Source of the DNA: Neorhizobium galegae bv. orientalis str. HAMBI 540
GTDB lineage: Bacteria; Pseudomonadota; Alphaproteobacteria; Rhizobiales; Rhizobiaceae
Direction: 5' to 3'
DNA length: 64,000 nucleotides
Assembly: GCF_000731315.1 (NCBI RefSeq)
Contig: NZ_HG938353.1
Span: 2,728,001-2,792,000 of the forward strand
Below are positions 1 to 8,857 of the stretch, in pieces (position 1 is the first letter of the stretch; each line of letters opens with the position of its first letter). The position numbers were made by a program, and so were the translations under genes. A model generated the notes under the pieces. It was not told the origin of the DNA, searched no databases, and worked only from the letters and a program-made list of their open reading frames with translations.

Positions 1-68
1 ATAGCGAGTGTTAACATCGTGTTGTTGAAACAGTACGACTTATCATTTCTGGCATTCGTCAACCTGAA

Positions 69-86
69 GCGCCCATATATGGGCGC
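69..86. promoter_or_regulatory. 18-bp perfect palindrome
   Basis: GCGCCCATATATGGGCGC reads the same on both strands with no spacer. This fits a binding site for a symmetric dimeric regulator better than a transcript hairpin, since no loop is left. No adjacent regulator is visible, so the binding protein is unknown. Confidence 0.45.
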
Positions 87-263
87 CAATACAGCCTGTG
101 ATTGATCGTGACAGCCATCGATATCCGCAGACATCCAACCGCATGGCGTAAATGATCCGAGCTAATCCGAAAGCAACCCGGAGGAAGGCCGATTTCGACC
201 GCCAAATCTTCTCCATATTATAGCCACGATCCGGCCACAATCGACATTGGCAATTGCTAAGGC

Positions 264-277
264 TTGATAAAAATCAA
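264..277. promoter_or_regulatory. FNR/FixK-type anaerobox
   Basis: TTGATAAAAATCAA is an exact match to the TTGAT-N4-ATCAA consensus bound by FNR, FnrN and FixK proteins. Its centre lies about 129 bases before the ATG at 400. For a class II promoter the transcript would start near 312, leaving an untranslated leader of about 90 bases. A role for a divergent gene left of the window is also possible. Confidence 0.65.
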
Positions 278-399
278 CCGCAGGCGGCATGAAGCTGAAC
301 GTCCGTTCAGACTATCGGGAAATCGTCTTCATCAATCCGCCGCCTTTGGGCGCGACCATTTATTCACCCCTTGAGGACAAAAAGGGAAAGGAAAAGAAC

Positions 400-753
400 A
401 TGTCGGCACTGAAAAAGACGATATCACTCGGCCTCGCCGCACTGTCCGTAGCGGGCGCCCTGACGGCGACGGCTCCGGCGGCAGAAGCTCGCGACCGCCA
501 TCGCAATGTCTGGCCGGGCGTGGCAGCAGGCCTTGCCGGCGGCATCATCGGCGGCGCAATCATCGCAGGGTCGCAGCGGCCGGCTTACGCCGAGCCCGAA
601 TATGTGGAGCCGGAATACGACTACGCTCCCCCGCCCCCGCCGCCTGTCTATTACCGCCGCGCCTATTATCGCGACTACCCGCCGGTCTGCGAACTCGAAT
701 GGCGCCGCAACCGTTATGGCGAGCCCTATCGCGTCGAAGTCTGCTCGCGCTGA
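400..753 (+). CDS. Small exported protein with glycine-zipper and Pro/Tyr-rich tail
   Basis: This 117-residue protein has a signal peptide (positive MSALKKT start, hydrophobic stretch to about residue 25, Ala-rich cleavage site). A glycine-rich hydrophobic segment follows (GVAAGLAGGIIGGAII, about 36-51), resembling a glycine zipper, then a Glu/Tyr/Pro region with a run of prolines, and a C-terminal part with two Cys that could pair. The ATG at 400 is chosen over an in-frame ATG at 289 because a purine-rich AAAGGGAAAGGAAAAG precedes it and a signal peptide follows directly. It resembles small rhizobial cell-envelope proteins of unknown function (loosely BA14K-like in style). The function is not known. 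The FNR-type box upstream suggests oxygen-responsive expression. Confidence 0.7.
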   Translation: MSALKKTISLGLAALSVAGALTATAPAAEARDRHRNVWPGVAAGLAGGIIGGAIIAGSQRPAYAEPEYVEPEYDYAPPPPPPVYYRRAYYRDYPPVCELEWRRNRYGEPYRVEVCSR

Positions 754-776
754 TCGGCAGAGCAATCGCATTGAAG

Positions 777-811
777 AGCCTGTTTCCGCCGCCGGCGGAT
801 GCAGGCTTTTT
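777..811 (+). terminator. Rho-independent terminator after the exported protein
   Basis: The arms AGCCTG (777-782) and CAGGCT (802-807) enclose an inner TCCGCC/GGCGGA stem, and a run of five T follows. It lies 24 bases after the stop codon at 753. Confidence 0.8.
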
Positions 812-1157
812 GTTGTTCTGCAGACGCACCGAGTGCTGCCATGGACATAGCCGGGAAGCCACGCCGTTTCGCGTTTGCGAAACATCTGCTTGACTTTTGC
901 CCGGAAAACCACCAAATGCGCTTCAGCTTTCACCTTCCGGCCGCCGCGTGAGTTGGCCCCGCGTCATTAAAGACACCGCGAAGAAGGAACAAGGCGCAAA
1001 GATAGATCGCCCTCGATCCCGGAGGGTTTAAGCGCTGGAGAGCAATTTCCAACTTGCAAGTTCCCACTTCACGCGGGGTTCTTGACGCCAAAGGCAGACC
1101 GGACGGCATGGTGCCAGTCCGGCGATACGCTTTTGGCGCCCCGAAAAGGTATTCGAC
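812..1157 (+). other. Long leader/intergenic region before the RNA helicase
   Basis: About 345 bases without a supportable gene. The right half can fold: see the nested hairpin at 1087-1137. Long structured leaders are common upstream of cold-inducible DEAD-box helicases, but no temperature response can be read from sequence alone. Confidence 0.5.
1087..1137 (+). promoter_or_regulatory. Nested hairpin in helicase mRNA leader
   Basis: An outer stem GCCAAA (1087-1092) / TTTGGC (1132-1137) encloses an inner stem CCGGAC (1099-1104) / GTCCGG (1117-1122), which itself contains GGCA/TGCC. The structure ends about six bases before the AAAAGG ribosome site, so it could influence start-site access. 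This is a prediction from complementarity only. Confidence 0.45.
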
Positions 1158-2888
1158 TTGACGAATTTCCACGAGCTTGGTCTGTCCAAGCAGACCGTAG
1201 CCACTCTTTTTGCGCTCGGTTACGAAACGCCGACCCCGATCCAGGCCCAGGCGATCCCCCAGCTTCTCGAAGGCCGCGACATGATCGGTCTTGCCCAGAC
1301 CGGCACCGGCAAGACCGCTGCATTCGGTCTTCCGATCATCGAAATGCTTGCCAAGGACCCGAAGCGTCCTGACAACCGCACCACCCGTACGCTCATCCTC
1401 GCTCCGACCCGCGAACTGGTCAACCAGATCGCCGCCAGCCTGAAGAGCTACGTGCGCGGTACGCCGATGAAGATCAACGCCGTTGTCGGCGGCGCCTCGA
1501 TCAACAAGCAGCAGATGCAGCTCGAGAAGGGCACCGACATTCTCGTCGCCACCCCGGGCCGCCTGCTCGACCTGATCGCCCGCCGTGCCATCGGCCTGAC
1601 TGCCGTGCGTTACCTCGTTCTCGACGAAGCCGACCAGATGCTCGATCTCGGCTTCATCCACGATCTGCGCAAGATTTCCAAGATGGTGCCGAACAAGCGC
1701 CAGACCCTGCTCTTCTCGGCCACCATGCCGAAGGCGATCGCCGATCTTGCCTCCGACTTCCTCAAGGATCCGGTCCAGGTTTCGGTCACGCCTCCGGGCA
1801 AGGCTGCCGACAAGGTCGAACAGTTCGTCCACTTCGTGGTCGGCAAGAACGACAAGACGGACCTTCTGAAGAAGTCGCTCGAAGAAAACCCGACCGGCCG
1901 CGCCATGGTCTTCCTGCGCACCAAGCACGGCGCCGAAAAGCTCTCCAAGCATCTCGAGCATATCGGCTTCAAGGTTGCCTCGATCCACGGCAACAAGAGC
2001 CAGGGCCAGCGCGAACGCGCCCTCAAGGCCTTCCGTGACAACGAGATCCGTGTTCTCGTCGCCACCGACGTTGCCGCCCGCGGCATCGACATCCCTGGCG
2101 TCACCCACGTCTTCAACTACGACCTGCCGGAAGTACCGGACGCCTACGTTCACCGCATCGGCCGTACCGCGCGTGCCGGCCGTGACGGCATTGCGATCGC
2201 CTTCTGCGCTCCCGACGAAGCCCGTCTGTTGCGCGACATCGAGCGCCTGATGAACATCGAGATCACCACCGCATCCGGCGAACGCCCAGAAGGCGGCCGC
2301 CAGCCACGCGGCGGTGCCGGCAACAATAATCGTGGCGGCGCGGCCAATCGCGGCCGTGGCGGCAACGGCAACGGCCAGGCACGCGGCAACGGCGAAGGCC
2401 GTCCCGAGCGCCGCGAACGTCCGGCCCGCAAGCCGTTCTTCGCAGCGGAAGGCGCCGAGGGCGGTGATCGTCCCCAGCGTCCGGCCCGCGCCAATGGCGA
2501 TCGTCCCCATGGTGACCGCCCGCAGCGCGACAACCGTCGCAACGACGATTTCCGTGGCCAGCGTCGCGGCGAAGACGCTCCGCGCCCGGAAGTCGACAAC
2601 GACCTCTCGACCACGTCGGATTTCCGGCCCGTCAAGAAGCAGTTCGGCCCCCAGAACGGCGAAGGTCGCCCGGCTCGCACCGAGCCCCGCAAGGAACACC
2701 GCAAGGGCGGCAATGGGGCTCCGAACCCGCATGCTGCACACGGCGCCCATGAACCCGCTGCCCAGCGCAACAACCGCGGCCCGCGCGTCGAAGCCGCCCG
2801 TCCGGCCACTGGCGGCAACGGAGGCCCGGTAAAGTTCGGCAACGACAACCGCTCCGGCCAGCAGGGCCGCACACGCCGCCCGGCGTAA
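1158..2888 (+). CDS. DEAD-box ATP-dependent RNA helicase, RhlE type
   Basis: This 576-residue RNA helicase unwinds short RNA duplexes in ribosome assembly or mRNA turnover. Visible motifs are a Q-motif region (about 4-30), Walker A AQTGTGKT (46-53), PTREL (83-87), DEAD (156-159), SAT (187-189), and in the second RecA domain ARGID and HRIGRTAR. After about residue 385 comes a long low-complexity tail rich in Arg, Gly, Asn and Pro, typical of RNA-binding RGG-like tails. The start is TTG at 1158: the protein begins exactly as homologues do (TNFHELGLS), an AAAAGG site lies eight bases upstream, and no closer ATG exists. A strong terminator follows. Assignment to the family is firm; the exact subfamily (RhlE against CsdA/DeaD) is inferred. 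Confidence 0.92.
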   Translation: MTNFHELGLSKQTVATLFALGYETPTPIQAQAIPQLLEGRDMIGLAQTGTGKTAAFGLPIIEMLAKDPKRPDNRTTRTLILAPTRELVNQIAASLKSYVRGTPMKINAVVGGASINKQQMQLEKGTDILVATPGRLLDLIARRAIGLTAVRYLVLDEADQMLDLGFIHDLRKISKMVPNKRQTLLFSATMPKAIADLASDFLKDPVQVSVTPPGKAADKVEQFVHFVVGKNDKTDLLKKSLEENPTGRAMVFLRTKHGAEKLSKHLEHIGFKVASIHGNKSQGQRERALKAFRDNEIRVLVATDVAARGIDIPGVTHVFNYDLPEVPDAYVHRIGRTARAGRDGIAIAFCAPDEARLLRDIERLMNIEITTASGERPEGGRQPRGGAGNNNRGGAANRGRGGNGNGQARGNGEGRPERRERPARKPFFAAEGAEGGDRPQRPARANGDRPHGDRPQRDNRRNDDFRGQRRGEDAPRPEVDNDLSTTSDFRPVKKQFGPQNGEGRPARTEPRKEHRKGGNGAPNPHAAHGAHEPAAQRNNRGPRVEAARPATGGNGGPVKFGNDNRSGQQGRTRRPA

Positions 2889-2915
2889 GGACACCCCGCG
2901 TAAGAAAACAAAGCC

Positions 2916-2944
2916 AAGAGGCCGCTCGCGCGGCCTCTTTTTTT
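2916..2944 (+). terminator. Rho-independent terminator after the helicase
   Basis: The 10-bp stem AAGAGGCCGC / GCGGCCTCTT with a TCGC loop is followed by a T run of about seven. It stands between the helicase and the convergent dehydrogenase gene. Confidence 0.9.
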
Positions 2945-2945
2945 G

Positions 2946-3689
2946 TCACTTGACCGCCGCGTTCCCTCCATCCGCATAGAGCGCAGACCCTGCCACGAAG
3001 CTCGCCATCGGGCTCGCCAGGAAAAGTGCGGCCCGGGCGATTTCCTCGGGCTGGGCGATCCGCTTGAGGGCATGCAGGCCGGCCGCCCATTCCTTTTGTG
3101 CCGCGTCTCCGGCCATCGGAGTGTCCGTGCCGCCGGGGAGCAGCGCATTGGCGCGAATGCCGCGTGCTCCGTAATCGGCGGTAATCCCTTTCACCAGACC
3201 CATTATCCCGGCCTTGGACGTGCCATAGGTCCCCATGCCGGGGATGCCGACGCTAGTGCCGACGAAGGTGGAGGTGAAGATGATCGATCCGCCGCCGCGT
3301 TCGAGCATCGCCGAGATCTGCGAGCGGGCGCCGAGGAAGGCGCTCGTGAGGTTCATGGCCAGGGTATGCTGCCATTCCTCCAGCGTCACCTCGCCGAGCG
3401 GCTTGTAGGGGCCGACCGTGCCGGCATTGTTCAGGGCGATGTCGAGGCCCCCGAACCGGCCAAGCGCGGCTTTGAGCAATGCCCGGTGGGTTTCCTCCTC
3501 CGCGACATCGCCTGCCACGGCAACCGCGCGGCCGCCGGCCGCCTCGATCTCGGAAACAAGTTTTTGCAATTCCGCCTCGCCCCGCGCGTTGGCAACAACG
3601 GCAGCCCCTTCCCGGGCGAAGAGAAGGGCGGCGGCCCGGCCGATGCCGCTTGATGCGCCGGTAACGATAGCAACTTTGTCGGTTAGCAT
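2946..3689 (-). CDS. Short-chain dehydrogenase/reductase (SDR)
   Basis: A 247-residue classical SDR oxidoreductase using NAD(P). The cofactor motif TGASSGIG is at residues 10-17, NNAG at 87-90, the catalytic Ser near 140 and Tyr155-x-x-x-Lys159, followed by a C-terminal PEEIARAALFLAS segment and DGG end. The length is normal for the family. The substrate cannot be told; homologues are often named 3-oxoacyl-ACP reductase or glucose dehydrogenase. It ends right at the helicase terminator and stands as a single gene. Confidence 0.88.
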   Translation of the reverse strand: MLTDKVAIVTGASSGIGRAAALLFAREGAAVVANARGEAELQKLVSEIEAAGGRAVAVAGDVAEEETHRALLKAALGRFGGLDIALNNAGTVGPYKPLGEVTLEEWQHTLAMNLTSAFLGARSQISAMLERGGGSIIFTSTFVGTSVGIPGMGTYGTSKAGIMGLVKGITADYGARGIRANALLPGGTDTPMAGDAAQKEWAAGLHALKRIAQPEEIARAALFLASPMASFVAGSALYADGGNAAVK

Positions 3690-3774
3690 GATGTACCTCT
3701 TGTTGGTTACATCCGCTGTCTAAGGCTGCCCGGCTCCCATCGACACCCGTTTCCTGACCGAATGGAAAACTCCC

Positions 3775-4647
3775 TCAAGCCTTGCGGTTCACCATATAGA
3801 CGCCCGCAACCACGATCATCGTGCCGACGATCATCGGCAGGGTCAGGGGCTCGCCGAACAGGATCGCCGCCTCGATCGCGACGACCGGCGGCATCAGATA
3901 GATGAGCGAGGCGGCGCGGGACACCTGGCCGCGGCGGATAAGGTAGAGCAGCAAGCCGACCGCGCCCATGGACAGGCCGAGGACCGACCAGGCCATGGCG
4001 AAGATCGCCTCATGCGTCCAGTCGAAACGCAGGTTTTCAAGGCTGAGCGCCAGCGGGATCGTCACGATCAGCGCGCCGACGAATTGCAGCGTGGCGATCG
4101 AGAACAGGTCGCCCTCCTGCAGGTGCCGCTTCTGGTAGAGCGTGCCGTATGTGACCGACGCCATGGCGACGAGGTTGATCAGCACCGGAACCGCAAGTCC
4201 AGCCAGCCCGCGCTCGAAGAGGTCGAGAAGCTGCGGCGAGATCGCGATCAGAATGCCGGCAAAACCAAGCGCCAGGCCGACCTTCTGCAAGGGCTTGAGG
4301 CGCTCTCCGAGGAAAAGCGGCGCGACCATGGCGGTCAGCAGCGGCTGCAGCCCGGCGATAATGCCCGAAAGACCGGCCGGCACGCCCTGCGCAATCGCAT
4401 ACCAGACGCCCGCAAGATAAAGTCCGTGCAGGAAGACGCCCGAGAACATCGCATGGCCGACCTGGGCACGGCTCTTCGGCCATTTTGCCTTTGTGACCAG
4501 GCAGACCACGAAAAACGCCGCGGCGGCAAGTGCGTGTCGTCCGGCCAAAAAGGTCAGGGGATCGGCATGTTTCGCCGCGTATTTCGCGACGAGCCAGCCC
4601 GTGGACCAGAGGAGGACAAAAAGGGCCGGAGCCAGGCGGTCGAGCAT
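3775..4647 (-). CDS. EamA-family (DMT) transporter
   Basis: A 290-residue membrane protein made of two repeated EamA halves, with about ten hydrophobic segments. It opens with the family-typical PALFVLLWSTGWLVAKYAAK and ends with a conserved second half (GEPLTLPMIVGTMIVVAGVY). Members export amino acids, metabolites or drugs by proton exchange; the substrate is not predictable. It lies on the same strand as the SDR gene and the broken monooxygenase, but the gaps are over 80 bases, so co-transcription is only possible. Confidence 0.85.
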   Translation of the reverse strand: MLDRLAPALFVLLWSTGWLVAKYAAKHADPLTFLAGRHALAAAAFFVVCLVTKAKWPKSRAQVGHAMFSGVFLHGLYLAGVWYAIAQGVPAGLSGIIAGLQPLLTAMVAPLFLGERLKPLQKVGLALGFAGILIAISPQLLDLFERGLAGLAVPVLINLVAMASVTYGTLYQKRHLQEGDLFSIATLQFVGALIVTIPLALSLENLRFDWTHEAIFAMAWSVLGLSMGAVGLLLYLIRRGQVSRAASLIYLMPPVVAIEAAILFGEPLTLPMIVGTMIVVAGVYMVNRKA

Positions 4648-4780
4648 GATGGGGATGTCCGGCGGAGATTTCGGCAGCGGCCGCTTTCATGGAAGCCGCC
4701 TGCTTATTCCCACCTCGTTTCATCGTCAAAGCAGAAAAACTGATGATTGCGATGAACACCGATTGAGAGAAGGGAGATCC

Positions 4781-6002
4781 TCACGCGGCAAGCGGATCCT
4801 GCCCCATCAGCCCTTGCCCGATGAAGGCCGACTCTCGCACCACGCCGAAGCCGTAACCGGCCATCTCCCGCTCATAGGCAGTAAGCGCCAGGGCAAGGCC
4901 GACCTCGCCGCGTTCCACGGCAATAATTGCGTGTCCGAGCAGCGCCGCATCGCGCATTGCGACATTGGCCCCACGTCCGAGCGTCGGCGTCATCGCATGG
5001 ATGGCGTCGCCGAGAAGCGTCACCCGAAAAGTCTCTCCGAGATCGCAGGGAACGCTCGTATGCATCTCGATCGAGAAAAAGGAGGAAGGGTCTCCCTGAG
5101 CCGGAATGGCCCCGGCAGCCGCCGGCCACTCCTCCAGCATCCTGATCGCAAGGGCCTGAAGCGCCGGGCTGCCGGCCTGTCGCAGCATCGCATCCTCGCC
5201 GGGAAAATATTCGCGGCGGCCGCCGACAATGCAGACGACATAGTCGTCCTGGCCGAAAAGCCCTGCCTCCGGCGCGATCCTGTCAGAAGCGGCGTCCGGA
5301 CGGGTCGGAAAAATCACCGGCCCCAGCCCGAGGAAGACGCCGGTCGTCGGAGGCGACGGTGAAGACGTCGGCAAGAACGTGTTCGGGCAGGTGGTGGCGA
5401 GCCTTTTCGATCGGAATACGGCCGTAGATGGCGCGCACCCCGGTATCCATGATGCGCGCCTCGGGCAGTCGCTGCCGGCGCACCGCGGAGCGGATCCCGT
5501 CGGCACCCACCAGAATGTCGCCTCGTGCGGTGCTGCCGTCGGCAAACACCGCGGTCACCCCTTCGGCATCCGTTTCATAGCGCAGCATTCGGGCGCCGAA
5601 TCGGCAGAAATCCTGCAGGCCGGTCAGAAGGATATGCCGCAAGGTGGCGCGATTGACATTGATATGCTCCGGGCCACCATCAGCAAGCCAGTGCCTCGGC
5701 GTCCTGTCGTGCCCGCCGCTCGGTATCCGCCGCAATTCCTTGAGTGTCGTATCGACAATCGTGGTGAACGGCAGCGGCCGCATCGCGGTCGCTTCGAAAA
5801 GCCGGTACAGATTTGCAGGCAGGACTTCCCTGAGGGCGTTTACCCCATCCCGGTCGATATGCAGGCGATAGCCCTGAGGACGATCCCAGGGCCCAGAATC
5901 GCTTTCGAAGATTTCCACCTCGACATCGGCGCGACGCAGTATTTGCGCAAGGCAAAGCCCGCCGAGACCGGCACCGGCAATAATAACTTTAAGCTTAGAC
6001 AT
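4781..6002 (-). pseudogene. FAD-dependent monooxygenase, frameshifted
   Basis: Two overlapping minus-strand frames together make one aromatic-ring-hydroxylase-like flavoprotein of about 405 residues. The N-terminal frame (from ATG at 6002) carries the FAD motif GAGLGGLCLAQ and the internal DILVGADGIRS. The second frame, running to the stop at 4781, carries the C-terminal FAD motif GDAIHAMTPTLGRGANVAMRDA. The frames must switch near 5337-5350, where SDD in frame one should run on into GVFLGLGP in frame two; removing one C from a CGACGACCGG stretch would restore it. Either the gene is a young pseudogene or the base is a sequencing error. If intact it would hydroxylate an unidentified small molecule. 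Confidence 0.8.
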
Positions 6003-6466
6003 AGGACGCTCCTCTTCCGTGATCGGAAAAGGACGTACAGGATGTGCCCGCTCCCCATGAGCGAACCCTTATACGAACGCAAAGCGTCACCCGGACTACC
6101 GACCGGGCCGTGACTTTTGCACGTCCGGCTTCCTTATCCGAAATGACCGAAACTCTGTCAACCACCAGAATTAGGGGCAGGTCTCTGAACGGACCTCGCA
6201 ATCACTCGCTAACTGGGGCTCAATCGACGCAAGCTGGACGGCATTTGATCAGAGCTTAGGCAGCTGATGTTTTTCAAGGCAGGAGATTTATTCACCCCCT
6301 TCTAAAGTAGGGAGCTTGCCGAGTACCAGAATCAGCGCATTTACTGGTCGGGGAGCATCGAAACTGTATTTTTCTGATGCGCGGAATTCTTTTTCCGCCA
6401 ATTGCGCACAGTTCTTGCATTGCCCTCACCGTTGTATTCTTATGGCCAAAAAAGGGGAATGCGCCT
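6003..6466 (+). other. Intergenic region before the ATP-grasp gene
   Basis: About 460 bases between the divergent monooxygenase and ATP-grasp genes. I see no gene, RNA gene or strong repeat. The only clear signal is the AAAGGGGAAT ribosome site at 6451-6460 at its right end. Confidence 0.5.
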
Positions 6467-7876
6467 TTGGCATTTGATGAAATGTTGACTGCGGAAAACC
6501 TTCCGCGACCGCCATACAAGACCTATCACGAATGGTATGCCAGTCAGGATGCTGCACACCTGATCCGCAAAACCCAGGATGCGGAAAACATATTCAGAAG
6601 GACGGGCATCACATTCGCGGTCTATGGACACGCGGACAGTTCCGAAAAGCTCATCCCCTTCGACATCATTCCCCGCATCATCTCCGCCCGTGAATGGCGC
6701 AAGCTGGCTCAGGGCATCGAGCAGCGGGTTCTGGCGCTCAACGCCTTCCTCGACGACATCTACCACAAGCAGGAGATCATCAAGGCCGGCCGCATTCCCC
6801 GCGCGCTGATCGAGAGGAACGTCACCTTCCTCCCCGAAATGATCGGCTTCAAGCCGCCCGGCGGCGTCTACACCCACATCGTCGGCACCGATATCGTGCG
6901 TACCGGCGAGGACCAGTTCTACGTGCTGGAGGACAATGCCCGCACGCCGTCCGGGGTTTCCTACATGCTGGAAAACCGGGAAACCATGATGCAGATGTTC
7001 CCGGAACTGTTTGCGCTGAACAAGGTCCAGCGGGTCGAGGACTATCCGCGGCTGCTGCGCCAGTCGCTCGCCTCGCTTGCTCCTCCCGGCTGCAACGGCC
7101 GGCCCCGCGTCGCGGTACTGACGCCCGGCATCTTCAACTCGGCCTATTACGAACACTCGTTCCTCGCCGACCAGATGGGCGTCGAGCTCGTCGAGGGCGG
7201 CGACCTGCGCGTCATCGACGGCCGCGTCAAGATGCGCACCACACGGGGCTACGAGGCAATCGACGTCCTCTACCGCCGCGTCGACGACGACTTCCTCGAT
7301 CCGATGACTTTCCGCGCCGATTCGGCGCTCGGCATTCCCGGCATCATGGACGTCTATCGCGCCGGCAACATCACCATCGCCAATGCGCCCGGCACCGGCA
7401 TCTGCGACGACAAGGCGATCTATTCCTACATGCCCGAGATCGTCGAATTTTATACCGGCCGCAAGGCGCTGCTCGAAAACGTGCCTACTTGGCGCTGTTC
7501 CGAGCCTGACAGCCTCAAATACGTGCTGGAGCACATCGAAGAACTGGTCATCAAGGAAGTGCACGGGTCCGGCGGCTACGGCATGCTGGTCGGCCCGACG
7601 GCGAGCAAGAAGGAGCGCACCGACTTTGCCGAGAAGCTGGCGGCTAGGCCCGACAACTACATCGCCCAGCCGACGCTGGCGCTGTCCACCGTGCCGATCT
7701 TCGTCAACAAGGGGATTGCCCCCCGCCACGTCGACCTGCGTCCCTATGTGCTCGTTTCCGACAAGGTGAAGATCATCCCCGGCGGCTTGACCCGCGTGGC
7801 CCTGAAACAGGGGTCGCTGGTGGTCAATTCCAGCCAGGGCGGCGGCACCAAGGACACCTGGGTACTGGAAGATTGA
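6467..7876 (+). CDS. Circularly permuted ATP-grasp type 2 protein
   Basis: This 469-residue protein belongs to the circularly permuted ATP-grasp family (COG2308), predicted to form amide bonds between a carboxylate and an amine using ATP. Recognisable stretches are WYASQDA near the start, NIFRRTGITFAVYG, IPFDIIPRIISAREW, the conserved GGVYTHIVGTDIVR, YVLEDNARTPSGVSYMLENR and the closing VNSSQGGGTKDTWVLED. TTG at 6467 is chosen because homologues begin MAFDEM and an AGGGGA site lies nine bases upstream; ATG 6482 is the alternative. It heads a three-gene operon with alpha-E and transglutaminase-like proteins (12 bases to the next gene). The true substrate is unknown. Confidence 0.88.
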   Translation: MAFDEMLTAENLPRPPYKTYHEWYASQDAAHLIRKTQDAENIFRRTGITFAVYGHADSSEKLIPFDIIPRIISAREWRKLAQGIEQRVLALNAFLDDIYHKQEIIKAGRIPRALIERNVTFLPEMIGFKPPGGVYTHIVGTDIVRTGEDQFYVLEDNARTPSGVSYMLENRETMMQMFPELFALNKVQRVEDYPRLLRQSLASLAPPGCNGRPRVAVLTPGIFNSAYYEHSFLADQMGVELVEGGDLRVIDGRVKMRTTRGYEAIDVLYRRVDDDFLDPMTFRADSALGIPGIMDVYRAGNITIANAPGTGICDDKAIYSYMPEIVEFYTGRKALLENVPTWRCSEPDSLKYVLEHIEELVIKEVHGSGGYGMLVGPTASKKERTDFAEKLAARPDNYIAQPTLALSTVPIFVNKGIAPRHVDLRPYVLVSDKVKIIPGGLTRVALKQGSLVVNSSQGGGTKDTWVLED

Positions 7877-7888
7877 GGTCGTAGAGAC

Positions 7889-8830
7889 ATGCTCGGAAGA
7901 ACTGCAAACGGCCTTTACTGGATGTTCCGCTATATCGAGCGGGCAGAAAATATCGCCCGCCTCGTCGATGCCGGCCTGCGCGTGTCGCTGACCCGCGCCG
8001 GCTCCTCCGACGAGGACTGGCACGGCGTGCTCGAAAGTGCGGGCGTGCGCGAAGCCTATTCGGAAGTGCACACCGAACTGACGGCGGCGGACGCCATCGA
8101 TTACCTGCTGCGCGACCAGGCCAACCCGTCGAGCGTCATGTCCTGCATCGAGTTCGGACGCAACAACGCCCGCATGGTGCGCACGGCGCTGACCCGCGAG
8201 ACCTGGGAGGCGACCAACGAATGCTGGATCGACCTCAAAGCCCGGCTTGCCCGCAAGCAGAAGGCGACCGACCTGCCCGAGCTGATCGACGTCATCAAGC
8301 ACCGCTGCGGCCTGATCCGTGGCGCCTTCCACGGTTCGATGCTGAGAAACGACCTCTACAATTTCTCGCGCATCGGCACCTTCATCGAACGCGCCGATAA
8401 CACCAGCCGCATCCTCGACGTGAAATATTACGTGCTGCTGCCGGCGATCAGCCAGGTCGGCTCGAAGCTCGACAACTACCAATGGGAATCGATACTGCGC
8501 TCGGTCTCCGCCCACCGTTCCTACGGCTGGGTCTATGACGGCGAATATCAGTCGGCCAACATCGCCGATTTCCTGATCCTGAAAGTCCAGATGCCACGCT
8601 CGCTGGCTTACTGCTACGAGAAGATCACCAACAATCTCGATTATCTGGCGCAAACCTATGATGAGCGGCTGAAGGCGCACGAGACGGCGGCGGCAATCCG
8701 CTCGACCCTGAAGCGCGGCTCAATTTCTGACATCATGGACCAGGGCCTGCACGAATTCCTGGAGGATTTCGTCAGCCGCAACAACCAGCTCAGCGCCGAA
8801 ATCTCCGACGGCTACCGCTTTTACCAGTAA
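7889..8830 (+). CDS. Alpha-E domain-containing protein
   Basis: A 313-residue, mainly helical protein of the alpha-E family (COG2307). It opens with the typical MLGRTANGLYWMFRYIERAENIARLVDAG and contains CIEFGRNNARMVR and FIERADNTSRILDVKYY, helical segments with conserved Arg/Glu pairs that are diagnostic. No enzymatic activity is established; the family almost always stands beside the circularly permuted ATP-grasp protein and is thought to work with it. It sits 12 bases after that gene and 27 before the transglutaminase-like gene, so the three are surely one transcript. Confidence 0.9.
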   Translation: MLGRTANGLYWMFRYIERAENIARLVDAGLRVSLTRAGSSDEDWHGVLESAGVREAYSEVHTELTAADAIDYLLRDQANPSSVMSCIEFGRNNARMVRTALTRETWEATNECWIDLKARLARKQKATDLPELIDVIKHRCGLIRGAFHGSMLRNDLYNFSRIGTFIERADNTSRILDVKYYVLLPAISQVGSKLDNYQWESILRSVSAHRSYGWVYDGEYQSANIADFLILKVQMPRSLAYCYEKITNNLDYLAQTYDERLKAHETAAAIRSTLKRGSISDIMDQGLHEFLEDFVSRNNQLSAEISDGYRFYQ

Positions 8831-8857
8831 AGCCAACAGGCACAGGATTTACCGCAC

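Larger units (their letters stand above)
1..399. other. Intergenic region upstream of the first gene
   Basis: No convincing gene is visible here. A minus-strand open frame at 43-240 has neither recognisable composition nor a clear ribosome site. The stretch holds an 18-bp perfect palindrome at 69-86 and a perfect FNR/FixK-type box at 264-277, both listed separately. The gene served by the left part may lie outside the window. Confidence 0.6.

Noticed and set aside
43..240. A 65-codon minus-strand frame at the left edge
   Set aside because: No ribosome site, no recognisable protein; it crosses the 18-bp palindrome.
930..2894. A 654-codon minus-strand open frame
   Set aside because: Antisense to the DEAD-box helicase; Ala/Arg-rich with no recognisable domain.
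6440..8680. A 746-codon minus-strand open frame
   Set aside because: It lies opposite the well-conserved ATP-grasp and alpha-E genes and has shadow-like composition.
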